64,000 bases of DNA from Morganella psychrotolerans (GCF_001676155.1 NZ_LZEW01000001.1:186001-250000), one strand, 5' to 3'. Positions 8,278-20,878 are shown, numbered from the stretch's first letter. Notes: generated from the letters alone by a model not told the origin. Numbers and translations are program-made.

Positions 8278-8787
8278 TTATTTTTTGATTTTAATAATCA
8301 CCGTCTCACCGACAGTGACAGAGCCGGTCATTTTGACCATCTCTTTTATTTCATCCATATTGGAAATAACCACCGGTGTCAGTGTGGATTTAGCTTTTTC
8401 TTCCAGCAGTGCCAGGTCAAACTCAAGCACTAAATCACCTTTCTGTACACGCTGGCCTTCTTCCGCAATACGTTTGAAGCCTTCACCTTTGAGCTCAACG
8501 GTGTCGATACCAAAGTGAACAAACAGTTCAATCCCGCTGTCCGACTCAATAGAGAACGCGTGATTGGTTTCAAAAATCTTGCCGATAGTACCGTCAACCG
8601 GTGCGACAATCTTGTTACCCGTAGGTTTGATGGCAATACCATCACCAACAATTTTTTCAGCAAAAACAACGTCAGGCACATCTTCGATATTCACAATCTC
8701 ACCAGAAAGCGGGGCGACGATCTCAATCGTGCCGCTGTCTTTTTTATCGTCTGAAACCAATGATTTCAGTTTGTCAAACAGACCCAT
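8278..8787 (-). CDS. crr: PTS glucose-specific EIIA component
   Basis: 169 aa, identical in length to E. coli EIIA-Glc. It accepts phosphate from HPr and passes it to EIIB-Glc; unphosphorylated it inhibits non-PTS permeases, and phosphorylated it activates adenylate cyclase. The two active-site histidines are in [13 protein letters not shown] and [11 protein letters not shown]. The N-terminal amphipathic segment [16 protein letters not shown] is conserved. It is the last gene of ptsH-ptsI-crr, 101 bp after ptsI. Confidence 0.98.
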   Translation of the reverse strand: MGLFDKLKSLVSDDKKDSGTIEIVAPLSGEIVNIEDVPDVVFAEKIVGDGIAIKPTGNKIVAPVDGTIGKIFETNHAFSIESDSGIELFVHFGIDTVELKGEGFKRIAEEGQRVQKGDLVLEFDLALLEEKAKSTLTPVVISNMDEIKEMVKMTGSVTVGETVIIKIKK

Positions 8788-8888
8788 GAATACTCTCCTA
8801 AGTGTTGATACGGGACCGGGCGTGAATTTGGCTTAGTGCAATGTCCTCAAAAACCGGATCCTCAGAACCCGGTTTTCAAATCTGATGT

Positions 8889-10614
8889 TCAGCACAGCGT
8901 TTTTTCTTTGGTGAATGTGTCCACCAACGCCATCAGTTCTGTGGCCGTAGGCTGAGTCAGCGCCAGTTCCGCCAGCGTTTTCGCATCCTCGTAATGGGTA
9001 TTACGGATCAGCTTTTTGATACGCGGAATAGCTATCGGACTCATACTAAATTCATCTAAACCCATGCCCAGCAACAATAATGTCGCACGCTCATCACCCG
9101 CCAGCTCACCACACATACCCGTCCATTTTCCTTCCGCATGGGAAGCATCAATGACTTGTTTGATAAGGTTCAGCACCGCAGGAGACATCGGGTTGTAGAG
9201 GTGGGAAATCAGTTCATTTCCGCGATCCACTGCCAGAGTATACTGCGTCAGGTCGTTGGTTCCAATACTGAAAAAATCGACTTCTTTTGCAATGTGACGT
9301 GCATTCACTGCCGCCGCCGGGGTTTCGACCATGATACCAACTTCGATAGTTTCATCAAAAGGTTTCTGCTCGTCACGTAATTGCTGTTTCATTTCTGCCA
9401 CGATTTTGTTGAGTTCGCGGACTTCTTCGACGGAAATCACCATCGGGAACATGATGCGCAGTTTTCCGAAAACAGAGGCGCGTAAAATCGCACGCAGCTG
9501 AGTATCAAGAATTTCACGGCGATCAAAACAGATACGGATTGCACGCCAGCCGAGGAACGGGTTTTCCTCTTTCGGCAGATTCATATACGGCAGGTCTTTG
9601 TCACCGCCGATGTCCATGGTGCGGACAATAATCGCTTCATCCGGCATCGCCTGTGCGACGTCTTTATAGGCGCGGAACTGTTCTTCTTCGGTAGGCAGGG
9701 AATCCCGGTCCATAAACAGGAATTCGGTGCGATATAAACCGACGCCTTCCGCACCGTTGCGCTCAGCACCCGGCATATCGCGTACGGTACCGATATTCGC
9801 ACACACTTCGACCTGATGTCCGTCCAGCGTGATAGCCGGGAGGTCTTTGAGTTTTGCCAGTTCTGCTTTTTCAGCCAGATAATCATCGCGCACCTCTTTC
9901 ATGCGCTCGATGTCATCATCAGACGGCTGAAGATAAATCTGGTTATTGACGGCATCCAGGATCAGATAATCGCCGCTTTTAATATTTTCAGTGGCATTCA
10001 CGGTGCCGACAATCGCCGGGATTTCCAGCGAGCGTGCCATGATTGATGTATGAGATGTACGCCCGCCGATATCGGTAATAAAGCCCAGCACGTTTTTCAG
10101 ATTGAGCTGCGCGGTTTCTGACGGTGTCAGATCTTTGGAGACTAAAATCACTTGTTCAGAAATGGCGCTCAGGTCAACAATCGGCATACCGAGAATATTT
10201 TTCAGCAGGCGTTTGCCGATATCACGGACATCAGCGGCGCGCTCTTTCAGGTATTCGTCGTCCAGACCTTCAAGGGCAATCGCCTGTTCTTCAATCACAT
10301 GATTAGCTGCGTAGTCAGCCGTTCTCTTGCTTTTGATGATATCGACGATTTCATTTTCCAGCTCTTCGTCTTCGAGCAGCATGATGTGGCCTTCAAAAAT
10401 ATCGGCTTTATCAGCACCGAGACTTTTTTTCTGCCATTTCTTTGATTGCATTCAGCTGCACGGACGCTTTATCGCGACCGTCGGTAAAACGCCGGATTTC
10501 AGCATCAATCTGTTCAGCAGAAATCGATTTCTGGCTGATAATGATAGGTTCTTCTTTGAGTAACAACGCTTTACCAAAAGCGATACCCGGTGAAACAGAG
10601 ATTCCTGAAACCAT
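8889..10614 (-). CDS. ptsI: PTS enzyme I, frameshift at an A7 run
   Basis: Phosphoenolpyruvate-protein phosphotransferase, the first enzyme of the sugar PTS. It reads [20 protein letters not shown] from 10614, loses frame at a run of seven T (10424-10430; A7 in the coding strand), and resumes with [20 protein letters not shown]. With six A the product is 574 aa, versus 575 in E. coli. The active-site His is in [13 protein letters not shown]; the PEP-binding [16 protein letters not shown] and the C-terminal [10 protein letters not shown] are intact. The heptamer A_AAA_AAG is a -1 slippage motif, but a -1 shift does not give the right frame (+1 or -2 is needed). Sequencing error is the likeliest cause. 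Confidence 0.93.
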
Positions 10615-10738
10615 AATAAATACCTTTCAGCTTACTGGGGGAGCGCAGCACAGCGGGTGTGTGCGGTACCCGGAAACGGGTAATCCCTGAACCCGTTAAA
10701 CAGGTTCAGGGATACTGACAGGGAGGACGGTTAGCGGA

Positions 10739-10996
10739 TTACTCCAGCTCACCCATCAGTTTGACGAGATGTTCCACTGCTTTCTGCTCATCTTCGCCTT
10801 CTGCGGCGATAGTCACAACGGTGCCCTGAGTCAGACCTAATGTTTGCAGCTTGAACAGGCTTTTCGCGCTGGCGCTTTTGCCGCCGGAAGTCAGTGTAAT
10901 GTCAGATGTGAATGTTTTTGCTTCTTTGACAAACTGAGCCGCAGGGCGTGTGTGCAGACCGTTAGGTGCAGTAATGGTGACTTCTTGCTGATACAT
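10739..10996 (-). CDS. ptsH: Phosphocarrier protein HPr
   Basis: 85 aa, the standard HPr length. The phosphorylated His15 is in [12 protein letters not shown]; Ser46 is in [16 protein letters not shown]. Transfers phosphate from enzyme I to the sugar-specific EIIA proteins. First gene of the operon, 124 bp before ptsI, an intergenic length similar to other enterobacteria. Confidence 0.98.
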   Translation of the reverse strand: MYQQEVTITAPNGLHTRPAAQFVKEAKTFTSDITLTSGGKSASAKSLFKLQTLGLTQGTVVTIAAEGEDEQKAVEHLVKLMGELE

Positions 10997-11061
10997 AGGG
11001 TTACCTCATCGTTAGTAATTTTTGCCGGCGGTATGGCGGTTATTTAGTGTGTATTACTGTA

Positions 11062-11091
11062 ATCATAGCCGGAGCAGATAAAATAGCACAA
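11062..11091 (-). promoter_or_regulatory. Candidate ptsH promoter
   Basis: On the minus strand TTGTGC (11086-11091) and TATGAT (11062-11067) are 18 bp apart, about 65 bp upstream of the ptsH start codon. Confidence 0.4.
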
Positions 11092-11212
11092 CCCGGAGAT
11101 TCGACATACGTTATCGGTGTCATTATTTTGGGCTGTGAAATAATTACATTTTTAATACTAAACAACCGCGCAAAAATCACCCCGGAGAGTGTCAAAATTT
11201 GATCTGTTGCAC

Positions 11213-11239
11213 AAAAAAAAGCACCCGGAGAGGGTGCTT
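11213..11239 (-). terminator. Terminator of cysK
   Basis: AGCACCC and GGGTGCT stem around GGAGA, followed on the minus strand by eight T. Confidence 0.85.
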
Positions 11240-11279
11240 TCGGTGTCAGACAGGACGGGAACTGAATCCGTTCAGTCGA

Positions 11280-12236
11280 TTATTTTTCGTCAATATCGGC
11301 GAATAATGCTGTACTCAGATAACGTTCACCGGAAGATGGCAGGATAACCACAATATTTTTGCCTTTAAATTTATCTTCTTTTGCCAGACGTTCAGCAGCA
11401 ATGACTGCCGCGCCGGAAGAGATACCGGCGAGAATACCTTCGCGCTCCATCAGTTTGCGGGCAGTGGCAAAGGCGTCTTCGTTACTGACCAGCTCGACAC
11501 GGTCGATCAGGGATAAATCCAGGTTGCCCGGGATAAAACCTGCGCCAATGCCCTGAATTTTGTGCGGACCGGGTTTGATTTCTTCACCGGCCAGCGCCTG
11601 GGTGATAACCGGTGAATCTTCCGGTTCAACGGCGACGATTGTCACGTCTTTTTTGCCTTTGATGTTTTTCAGGTAACGGGCAATACCGGTGATGGTTCCG
11701 CCGGTGCCGACACCTGCCACAATCACATCGACATTACCGTCTGTGTCTTCCCAGATTTCCGGACCGGTGGTTTTTTCATGGATAGCCGGGTTTGCCGGGT
11801 TACTGAACTGTTGTAAAACGATATAACGGGACGGGTCGCGTGCGCTGATTTCATCCGCTTTTTCAATCGCGCCTTTCATGCCCTTTGCGCCTTCGGTCAG
11901 TACCAGGTCAGCACCCAGTGCTTTCAGCAATTTGCGGCGCTCAATACTCATGGTATCGGGCATGGTCAGAGTCAGTTTATAACCCCGGGCAGCTGCAACA
12001 TAAGCCAGTGCAATTCCTGTGTTACCACTGGTTGGTTCAACCAGTTCCACACCCGGTTTTAAGATCCCGCGCTTTTCCGCGTCCCAGATCATATTGGCAC
12101 CGATACGGCATTTCACACTGAAACTCGGGTTACGGGATTCCACTTTTGCCAGGATATTACCGTGACCGAAATGCTTCAGGCGGACCAGCGGTGTATGACC
12201 AATGGTTAACGAATTATCTTCATATATCTTACTCAT
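11280..12236 (-). CDS. cysK: Cysteine synthase A (O-acetylserine sulfhydrylase)
   Basis: 318 aa. PLP enzyme that makes cysteine from O-acetylserine and sulfide; it also forms the cysteine synthase complex with CysE. The PLP lysine is in [12 protein letters not shown]; the substrate loop TSGNTGIAL and the PLP-phosphate loop GTGGTITG are present. Neighbouring cysZ (sulfate transport) supports the role. A palindromic repeat sits 33 bp upstream in the probable leader. Confidence 0.97.
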   Translation of the reverse strand: MSKIYEDNSLTIGHTPLVRLKHFGHGNILAKVESRNPSFSVKCRIGANMIWDAEKRGILKPGVELVEPTSGNTGIALAYVAAARGYKLTLTMPDTMSIERRKLLKALGADLVLTEGAKGMKGAIEKADEISARDPSRYIVLQQFSNPANPAIHEKTTGPEIWEDTDGNVDVIVAGVGTGGTITGIARYLKNIKGKKDVTIVAVEPEDSPVITQALAGEEIKPGPHKIQGIGAGFIPGNLDLSLIDRVELVSNEDAFATARKLMEREGILAGISSGAAVIAAERLAKEDKFKGKNIVVILPSSGERYLSTALFADIDEK

Positions 12237-12269
12237 CGGTTTTCCTTAAAAAATCATTCATAATCGGAC

Positions 12270-12395
12270 TATACCCAACGTCATTCAAGATGCAGGCAGG
12301 CGGCAAGCTCCGATTGCCGGGGAACATACATCAGTATGTGACCCGTCTGGCTGAGTGCGGCCAACGAACCTGCAGTTTGAATGAATAAGGGTATA
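12270..12395. repeat. 126-bp palindromic interspersed repeat, copy 4
   Basis: Complete element, immediately upstream of cysK (its end is 33 bp from the start codon) and downstream of cysZ. The core differs from the other copies (CAAGCTCCGATTGCCGGGGA). Confidence 0.9.
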
Positions 12396-12571
12396 AATAT
12401 GAATCAACATTACCCTCTGGCAAGGGGAAAGGAAATACATAATCGATCTAACCTTATAACCATATGAATCCGTTATACCAAAATAGAATATATAATCGTT
12501 GCATATAACAAGGCAGGAAAAAAACGGCAGGGCGGAATAATTACCGCCCGGCGCGGGAAAATGGCGGGGTA

Positions 12572-13324
12572 TCAGTCGCGGACAAACTGTGTGCGGTAGC
12601 GGTCCACCCACAGCGCAGTTGCGCCGCAGACCGCAGCAGGCATGATAAACAGGTTCACAAACGGGATCATCGTCAGCACGCTGACCAGTGAGCCAAACTG
12701 GAGGCTGGTCATGTTATCGCGGCGCAGCGTCTGTTTCATATCCGGAAAACTAATTTTATGGTTATCGAACGGGAAATCTCCGTACTGAACCGACATCATC
12801 CAGGCACCAAAAATAAACCAGAGCACCGGGGCTACCGTCTGACCAATGCCGGGAATGAAAAACAGGACCAGGAGAACAAGGGCGCGGGGAATGTAGTACA
12901 GTAATTTGACCATTTCCCGTTTCAGAATACGCGGAATATCTTTTACCAAATCCGCATAGCCCTGATCTGGCGCCGGGCGTCCGGTAAGCTCTGCTTCCAG
13001 TTTTTCTGCCAGCCAACCGTTAAACGGAGAGGCAATAATATTAGCTATCGTACTGAAAAAGTAGGTAAATACCAATAAAATGGAGAGGACGGCAACCGGC
13101 CAGATAAGGTAGTCCAGCCATTGTAACCAGCCCGGAATTTTTGCCATCAGCCATGAGATCCAGCCGCCGAACCGGCTGAACAGCCACCAGAGCGCACCGC
13201 CCATAACAATAATATTGGCGAGCAGCGGTAAAATAACAAAGGCCCGGATACCCGGACGCATCATCAGCCGCCATCCTTGTGCGACATACGCAAAGCCGCT
13301 GAGCGACCTGACAGGATTTATCAT
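12572..13324 (-). CDS. cysZ: Sulfate transporter CysZ
   Basis: 250 aa, close to the usual 253. Inner-membrane sulfate uptake protein feeding cysteine synthesis. Opens with [19 protein letters not shown], then four strongly hydrophobic stretches (about 25-55, 70-95, 140-175, 205-230). The conserved [20 protein letters not shown] precedes the third stretch. Adjacent to cysK as in E. coli. Confidence 0.95.
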   Translation of the reverse strand: MINPVRSLSGFAYVAQGWRLMMRPGIRAFVILPLLANIIVMGGALWWLFSRFGGWISWLMAKIPGWLQWLDYLIWPVAVLSILLVFTYFFSTIANIIASPFNGWLAEKLEAELTGRPAPDQGYADLVKDIPRILKREMVKLLYYIPRALVLLVLFFIPGIGQTVAPVLWFIFGAWMMSVQYGDFPFDNHKISFPDMKQTLRRDNMTSLQFGSLVSVLTMIPFVNLFIMPAAVCGATALWVDRYRTQFVRD

Positions 13325-13560
13325 ACTTCCTATTCACTCCTATGATTGGAAAACGTTATACTAACAGATGAAACAAAAAATTTGTCTTACCGCCAACGAA
13401 ATGTCAGGATGTAAATCAGTCAGAAAGAGCAATTAAATGATCTTTATTGCAAGAAATGCGTGCCGGGACTTGAACTTAACATCGTTGACAAATACTCTGG
13501 TAATCAAATGATAGTATTTTGCCATGGTGGCCTTTAATTTAAACAACAGAGATAGCACTG

Positions 13561-14616
13561 ATGCAAGATTTGCGTCTGATATTAATCGTTGTGGGTGCGG
13601 TAGCAATCATCGCTTTGTTACTTCACGGACTGTGGACGAGCCGCAAAGAGCGCTCATCCCTGTTTCGCGCGCGTCCCATGAAGCGTCGAAAACACGAACC
13701 GCAGGATGATGCCGCTGATGAACAGTCAGAGGCGCGGGGTTCCCGTCATTCTGCTTTGCCGGAAAATACGTCGTCGCAGACAGACTCACAGGATCCTCTG
13801 TTATCTGCGGGTAATAATATGTATCCGCCGTCAGAGCCGGTTGTGCCTTCCGTTTTGCCGAAAGCGGCTGCTGAACGCCGTCCGGCTAAATCCCCTGAAT
13901 CTGAGCCACAGATTGGTTTATTTGATGCCATAGAGCAGGAAGCTCACACTGAGCCTGTTGCACAAGTGCTGACTACCGGTGCGGTGATTACTGCGGCAGA
14001 AACAGCAGAACCGGATGTGCCGCAGGATAATGATAATGAACCAGCACCCGTATCCGCACCGCAGGAGCAGGAACAGCCTGCTGCTAAAAACAGCGGCGCG
14101 GAAAAGGAACTGGTGCTGGCGCTGTTTGTTGCTGCGCATCAGGGACAGCTTATCGCCGGTGAGACACTGCGTATTGCTGTCGAACAGGCAGGCTTTCGTT
14201 TCGGTGCCATGAATATTTATCACCGCCATGTTGATCCTGCGGGCAGCGGACCTGTGCTGTTCAGTCTGGCAAACATGGTGAATCCGGGAACTTTTGTGCC
14301 CGAGCAGATGGACGCCATTGAAACACCCGGTGTGGCGATGTTTATGATGGTACCGTCTTACGGCGACGCGAATCAGAACTTTAAGCTGATGTTGCAGGCC
14401 GGACAGCGTATCGCCTCTGACGTGGGCGGCGTGGTACTTGATGATGAACGCAGAATATTAACACCACAAAAAATTGAGGTGTATAAAGCGCGTATCAGGA
14501 AAGTCCTTGTCTGCACTCAGCCTGACGGATATATACCCGACGTCATTCGTGATGCAGGCAGGCGGCAAGGGAAGATAGACGGGGAGCATACATTAGTATG
14601 TGACCCGGTTAGCTGA
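13561..14616 (+). CDS. zipA: Cell division protein ZipA with a repeat-derived C-terminal tail
   Basis: 351 aa. Membrane-anchored protein that tethers FtsZ. One N-terminal membrane helix ([20 protein letters not shown]), a basic patch, a Pro/Gln/Glu-rich linker (about 50-175) and the C-terminal FtsZ-binding domain ([19 protein letters not shown] to [18 protein letters not shown]). In E. coli the protein ends soon after the last helix. Here the frame runs into an interspersed repeat at 14532, so about the last 28 residues (from codon 324) are encoded by the repeat and end at a stop inside it. The essential fold looks complete, so function is probably kept. Confidence 0.95.
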   Translation: MQDLRLILIVVGAVAIIALLLHGLWTSRKERSSLFRARPMKRRKHEPQDDAADEQSEARGSRHSALPENTSSQTDSQDPLLSAGNNMYPPSEPVVPSVLPKAAAERRPAKSPESEPQIGLFDAIEQEAHTEPVAQVLTTGAVITAAETAEPDVPQDNDNEPAPVSAPQEQEQPAAKNSGAEKELVLALFVAAHQGQLIAGETLRIAVEQAGFRFGAMNIYHRHVDPAGSGPVLFSLANMVNPGTFVPEQMDAIETPGVAMFMMVPSYGDANQNFKLMLQAGQRIASDVGGVVLDDERRILTPQKIEVYKARIRKVLVCTQPDGYIPDVIRDAGRRQGKIDGEHTLVCDPVS

Positions 14617-14657
14617 GCGTAGCCAACGAAGCTGCAGTTTGAATGAACAAGGGTATA
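14532..14657. repeat. 126-bp palindromic interspersed repeat, copy 5, overlapping zipA
   Basis: Starts TATACCC and ends GGGTATA. Its first 85 bases are read as zipA codons, replacing the native 3' end of the gene. Confidence 0.9.
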
Positions 14658-14670
14658 ACAATGCATTATC

Positions 14671-14702
14671 AAACCCCCCCCGCTTGCCGGGGGTTTTTTT
14701 TT
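14671..14702 (+). terminator. Terminator after zipA
   Basis: A run of C pairs with CCGGGGGTTT across GCTTG, followed by a long T run; 14 bp after the interspersed repeat and 50 bp before ligA. Confidence 0.8.
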
Positions 14703-14740
14703 AGCTGTAGTCAGGTATAATCAGGTATAAAACAGACTGA

Positions 14741-16783
<2,043 letters not shown>

Positions 16784-16813
16784 TGTTCTGAACGGACGTG
16801 ACAGAATAAAAAA

Positions 16814-16997
16814 ACGGTCTTCTGAGGAAGACCGTCAGGCCGTTGACAAACCTGCAGGGTTTGGCTGCGACCGTCAAAGGTTGTAAAAATAAACAAGGAA
16901 AATCACTTTATTGATTTTCGGCTGATAACACAAAGCAGGAAAAACCCCGTTTTATCCTGCTTTGTCAGCAATCTTACGGTCTTCTGAGGAAGACCGT
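16814..16997. repeat. Identical 22-bp palindromic hairpins flanking a third hairpin
   Basis: The palindrome at 16814-16835 (ACGGTCTTC, GA-GAAGACCGT type) recurs exactly at 16976-16997. Between them CAAAGCAGGA (16931-16940) pairs perfectly with TCCTGCTTTG (16955-16964). The first hairpin has a poly-A upstream and so could terminate minus-strand transcripts; the last ends 19 bp before the ypeB start. Confidence 0.65.
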
Positions 16998-17016
16998 TTA
17001 AACCACCTCAGGTGAG

Positions 17017-17241
17017 ATGATGAATAAAGAAGATTTAGTGGCCATCGCGAACACCGCTATGCCTTTTGGTAAGTACAAAGGTTGCTGTTTAATCGACCTG
17101 CCCGAAGAGTATCTGCTTTGGTTTGCGCGTAAAGACAGTTTTCCCGAAGGGCGTTTAGGTCAGCTGATGCAAATTACCCTCACCATTAAAATTGAAGGTT
17201 TAAGTGGTCTGATAAAACCGCTCAAACGACCGTCTCACTGA
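17017..17241 (+). CDS. ypeB: DUF3820 protein YpeB
   Basis: 74 aa. Contains the family core MPFGKYKGCCLIDLPEEYLLWFARKDSFPEGRLG. Unknown biochemical function; the family is sometimes labelled a quorum-sensing-regulated virulence factor. It follows ligA as in E. coli. Its stop overlaps the 3' end of the convergent MarR gene by 7 bp. Confidence 0.9.
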   Translation: MMNKEDLVAIANTAMPFGKYKGCCLIDLPEEYLLWFARKDSFPEGRLGQLMQITLTIKIEGLSGLIKPLKRPSH

Positions 17242-17657
17242 TCACGGGTCAGTGCATCGATAACCTTCTGGCTCAATATACGAAACTGACGCTGCTCATC
17301 TTCATCAAGACTTGCAAATACCTTTTCCGCATTACGGGTTCGTCCGATCGCCGCATGTGAAAGAAATTCCTCACCTTCCGGTGTCAGTTGGGTAACCAGC
17401 TCGCGTTTATCCATTTCAGACTGATACTGAGAAACAAACAGATGCTTTTTCAGTGCCCGCAGTGATTTAGAGACATTCTGGCGTGAAATTCCCAATTTCT
17501 GACTCAGATCTGACGGCGTCAGGTCACCCTGAAGGCGCAACATTTCCATCACATCATACTGTGCCCATGTCACCTTTTCCGGTGAGTAAATAGTACGTTG
17601 TGCTACTAATGTACACTGTAACAATGACAGTGTATTTTCCAATTCCTTGAATGACAT
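17235..17657 (-). CDS. MarR-family transcriptional regulator
   Basis: 140 aa. Winged helix: TPSDLSQKLGISRQNVSKSLRALKKHLFVSQ with the wing DKRELVTQLTPEGEEFL, the MarR signature. N- and C-terminal helices make the dimer. Divergent from the SDR gene at 17781, which it probably represses together with itself; the spacer contains three copies of a 12-bp motif. Confidence 0.92.
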   Translation of the reverse strand: MSFKELENTLSLLQCTLVAQRTIYSPEKVTWAQYDVMEMLRLQGDLTPSDLSQKLGISRQNVSKSLRALKKHLFVSQYQSEMDKRELVTQLTPEGEEFLSHAAIGRTRNAEKVFASLDEDEQRQFRILSQKVIDALTRDQ

Positions 17658-17713
17658 AACTCCTCCCTTTTATTGTCGCCTTTAGTGTAGCTGAAAGGCA
17701 AAAATAGGAAAAG

Positions 17714-17769
17714 AAAGTTGATTAACGAAAGTTAATTAATTATGCTATTAATTAAAGAAAGTTAATTAA
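17714..17769. promoter_or_regulatory. Three copies of AAAGTTRATTAA, candidate MarR operators
   Basis: AAAGTTGATTAA at 17714, AAAGTTAATTAA at 17728 and 17758. They sit between the divergent MarR and SDR genes; the last is 11 bp before the SDR start codon. The embedded TTAATTAA is palindromic. Confidence 0.55.
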
Positions 17770-17780
17770 AAGGGGACTGC

Positions 17781-18533
17781 ATGAATGATTTCAAACAGAA
17801 GATTATCCTGATCACCGGTGCCAGTACCGGTGTTGGTGAAGGAATCGCGCGTGAATTACTCAGTCGGGGCGCTAAAATTGCGATTACCGGGCGTAATTCT
17901 GATAACCTCAAAAAGGCAATAAATGAGTGGGATCCTACGGGGGATAGCGTGCTGCCTATCACAGCAGATGTACGTAATTTGAGCGATTGTGAACGTGTGG
18001 TGACTACTGTGTTAGAAAAGTTTGGTGCATTACACGGTTTGGTGAACAACGCAGGTGTGACCGGTCCGCATGGTGTCAAAATTGAAGACTATGATTTTGA
18101 GGCCTGGCAGGACGTGATAAATACGGATGTCACCGGGACATTTCTGGGGATGAAATTCGGGATACCGGCGATTGTTAAAAGCGGCGGTGGTGCTGTGGTT
18201 AATTTATCCGCCTGCAATGGTATTACGGGAATTGCCGGTATTGCACCTTATACGGCAGCCAAGCATGCTGTACTGGGACTGACCCGCGCGGTGGCACTCG
18301 AATATGCAGAGCAGGGCGTGCGGGTGAATGCGGTCGGACCGGGCTATGTGGCGACCCCGAATATTCTGGCATTACCACAAGATGTTCAGACGATGATGGC
18401 TGAAAGTCATCCGATGAAGCGTATGGCAACAAGGGAAGATGTCGCCAAAATGGTTGCATTCTTATTGTCAGATGACAGTCGTTTCTGTACCGGCGGATTT
18501 TATCCGGTTGATGGCGGATATACGGCACAGTAG
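17781..18533 (+). CDS. Short-chain dehydrogenase/reductase (classical SDR)
   Basis: 250 aa. Cofactor motif TGASTGVGEG near the N terminus, NNAG at about 88, catalytic Ser in VVNLSACNG and YTAAK as the Tyr-Lys pair, with C-terminal GGFYPVDGGYTAQ. Oxidoreductase using NAD(P)(H); substrate unknown. Likely repressed by the divergent MarR regulator. Confidence 0.92.
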   Translation: MNDFKQKIILITGASTGVGEGIARELLSRGAKIAITGRNSDNLKKAINEWDPTGDSVLPITADVRNLSDCERVVTTVLEKFGALHGLVNNAGVTGPHGVKIEDYDFEAWQDVINTDVTGTFLGMKFGIPAIVKSGGGAVVNLSACNGITGIAGIAPYTAAKHAVLGLTRAVALEYAEQGVRVNAVGPGYVATPNILALPQDVQTMMAESHPMKRMATREDVAKMVAFLLSDDSRFCTGGFYPVDGGYTAQ

Positions 18534-18546
18534 CCTGCAAAAACGA

Positions 18547-18571
18547 AAACCCCGGTCAGAGACCGGGGTTT
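18547..18571 (+). terminator. Terminator after the SDR gene
   Basis: AACCCCGGTC and GACCGGGGTT pair around AGA. Confidence 0.8.
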
Positions 18572-18576
18572 GAATT

Positions 18577-18652
<76 letters not shown>

Positions 18653-18789
18653 GATAAAATTAACCGGACGCTGCGCATAATAGGCAACGTTCCCTGAGCT
18701 GTCAACGGCTTAATATGAAAATCGTGTGCGACCGATGAAAAAGCCGTCAATCGGGATAAATAACATAAAAGCAGTATTATCGTTATGAA

Positions 18790-18811
18790 AACGCCCTGCA
18801 AAAAGCAGGGC
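18790..18811 (-). terminator. Hairpin downstream of gltX
   Basis: CGCCCTGC and GCAGGGCG stem around AAAAA, about 55 bp after the gltX stop codon. Confidence 0.6.
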
Positions 18812-18864
18812 GCTATCTAGCTATCTATCTATAGATATAGCAGACCGGACGGCAGGACAGATAA

Positions 18865-20280
18865 TTACTGTGCTTCGCGCTCAGCAATAAAGGCCAGCGC
18901 CATGTCAATGCGGGCGAGGGAACGAGCTTGTCCGATAGCATGAACAGTGACATCAAGACCCGGAGACTGACCGGCACCGGTCACGGCAACACGCAGTGGC
19001 ATCCCTACTTTACCCATTCCGATTTCCAGCTCATCAGCCGTTGTCTGAATGGCGTTATGAACCTCTTCAGGTGTCCAGGTTGTCAGTGCAGCCAGTTTGG
19101 CTCTCACCAGTTCCAGCGCCTGACGGGCAACCGGGCGCAGGTGTTTTTTCGCGGCATCGGCATCAAAGCTGTCAAAATCTTCATAGAAATAGTGACAGGT
19201 TTCTGCCATTTCTTTCAGTGTTTTGCAGCGCTCGCCGAGCAGACGAACCAAATCAGCCAGTTGCGGACCATTACGGGTATCAATTCCGGCTTGTTCGATA
19301 TGCCATTGCAGATACACCGCCACTTCTTCAGCAGGCATACTGTTAATATAGTGATGGTTCAGCCACTGTAATTTTTCAGTATTAAAGGCACTGGCGGATT
19401 TGCTGACGGCATCCAGGGTAAATAATTCAGTCATCTCTTCGATGCTGAAAATTTCCTGGTCACCGTGTGACCAGCCGAGGCGTACCAGATAGTTCAGCAG
19501 CGCGTGCGGCAGATAGCCATCATCACGGTATTGCATCACACCTACGGCGCCGTGGCGTTTGGATAATTTTTTGCCGTCGTCGCCATTGATCATGGAGACG
19601 TGTGCATAAACAGGAACCGGTGCGCCGAGCGCTTTAAGAATATTGATTTGGCGCGGGGTGTTGTTGATATGGTCTTCACCACGGATGACATGGGTGATTT
19701 CCATATCGCGGTCATCGACAACCACACAGAAATTGTAGGTTGGGGAACCATCAGTACGGCGAATGATTAAATCATCCAGTTCCTGGTTGCTGAATTCAAT
19801 CGGTCCGCGGATTTTGTCATCAAAAATAACTGAGCCTTCCTGCGGGTTCGCAAAGCGCACCACATGTGGTTCATCCGCACTGTGATTATGGTTGTTACCA
19901 CGGCAGCAACCGTCATAACGCGGCTTTTCATTATTAGCCATCTGGTTTTCACGCAGAGTTTCCAGGCGCTCTCTGGAACAGTAACAGCGATATGCTGTTC
20001 CTTTTTCGATCATGGTGTCGATCACTTCATTGTAGCGATCAAAACGTTTGGTCTGATAATACGGACCTTCATCCCAGTCCAGGTTTAACCAGTTCATTCC
20101 GTCCATAATGGCGTCGATCGCTTCCTGAGTTGAACGCTCAAGATCGGTATCTTCTATACGTAAGACGAACTCACCGTGGTTGTGGCGGCTGTACAGCCAG
20201 GAATAAAGAGCGGTACGGGCACCGCCCACATGCAGGTAGCCGGTCGGGCTGGGTGCAAAACGGGTTTTTACTTTACTCAT
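18865..20280 (-). CDS. gltX: Glutamyl-tRNA synthetase
   Basis: 471 aa from the ATG at 20280 ([20 protein letters not shown]), preferred over the ATG at 20295 because AAAGG lies 7 nt upstream and relatives start here. Charges tRNA-Glu. Class I motifs: the HIGH equivalent is HVGG and the KMSKS equivalent [10 protein letters not shown]. The cysteine/histidine cluster CYCS...CRGNNHNH matches the zinc-binding insert of E. coli GltX. Divergent from the Val/Lys tRNA operon. Confidence 0.97.
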   Translation of the reverse strand: MSKVKTRFAPSPTGYLHVGGARTALYSWLYSRHNHGEFVLRIEDTDLERSTQEAIDAIMDGMNWLNLDWDEGPYYQTKRFDRYNEVIDTMIEKGTAYRCYCSRERLETLRENQMANNEKPRYDGCCRGNNHNHSADEPHVVRFANPQEGSVIFDDKIRGPIEFSNQELDDLIIRRTDGSPTYNFCVVVDDRDMEITHVIRGEDHINNTPRQINILKALGAPVPVYAHVSMINGDDGKKLSKRHGAVGVMQYRDDGYLPHALLNYLVRLGWSHGDQEIFSIEEMTELFTLDAVSKSASAFNTEKLQWLNHHYINSMPAEEVAVYLQWHIEQAGIDTRNGPQLADLVRLLGERCKTLKEMAETCHYFYEDFDSFDADAAKKHLRPVARQALELVRAKLAALTTWTPEEVHNAIQTTADELEIGMGKVGMPLRVAVTGAGQSPGLDVTVHAIGQARSLARIDMALAFIAEREAQ

Positions 20281-20550
20281 TGGAATGCCTTTCATAACGT
20301 CTGTGTCAGACGTAGTAGATGATGAAGTAGTAAGTATGCTGGGGATATTTTAGCACTGAGACATAATTCCTCAATGAAAAGGGCAAAAGAAGGTCGAAAA
20401 AGTCCTTTTCTGCGGCGCAATACGAAAAATATATGATAAAACAGGTTGTTTTTGCAGCGCCAGACCCGAAGGCTGTCACGAATTGCCCGGTTTTTGCTTA
20501 CTATCTGTGCGGGGGCGATGATAATTAGATCAGGGTGACTAAAATTAGAA

Positions 20551-20606
20551 CGAACGATCATTTTCTTTCGAAAAATCGTTGACTCAAACTCAGGTATCCC
20601 TATAAT
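20551..20606 (+). promoter_or_regulatory. Promoter of the Val-Val-Val-Lys tRNA operon with an upstream box
   Basis: -35 TTGACT (20579-20584) and -10 TATAAT (20601-20606) with a 16-bp spacer and a C-rich discriminator, typical of stringently controlled tRNA promoters. The sequence CGAACGATCATTTT (20551-20564), 28 bp upstream of the -35, recurs upstream of the Gly-Cys-Leu tRNA promoter. Confidence 0.8.
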
Positions 20607-20622
20607 GCACCTCCATCACGAC

Positions 20623-20698
20623 GGGCGATTAGCTCAGTTGGTAGAGCATCTCCCTTACAAGGAGGGGGTCACTGGTTCGAACCCGGTATCGCCCACCA
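20623..20698 (+). tRNA. tRNA-Val (anticodon TAC)
   Basis: 76 nt with encoded CCA; anticodon stem-loop CTCCCTTACAAGGAG. First of three near-identical copies. Confidence 0.97.
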
Positions 20699-20756
20699 CT
20701 CTTGTTATAAGAGTGAACGTTGTGACAGGAAGTAAAGGCAGTAAAGCGTTATGAAT

Positions 20757-20832
20757 GGGCGATTAGCTCAGTTGGTAGAGCATCTCCCTTACAAGGAGGG
20801 GGTCACTGGTTCGAGCCCGGTATCGCCCACCA
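20757..20832 (+). tRNA. tRNA-Val (anticodon TAC)
   Basis: 76 nt; one base different from the first copy in the T-arm (GAGCCC for GAACCC). Confidence 0.97.
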
Positions 20833-20878
20833 TTCATAATGAGCGTTGTATTGATGTTCGTTGTAGTCATCCTGAAGT

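Noticed and set aside
10405-10435. Programmed -1 frameshift in ptsI at A_AAA_AAG
   Set aside because: The heptamer is in the right register for -1 slippage, but a -1 shift leads to the wrong frame; +1 or -2 is needed to reach the rest of enzyme I. Several other genes show the same kind of homopolymer excess, so error is simpler.
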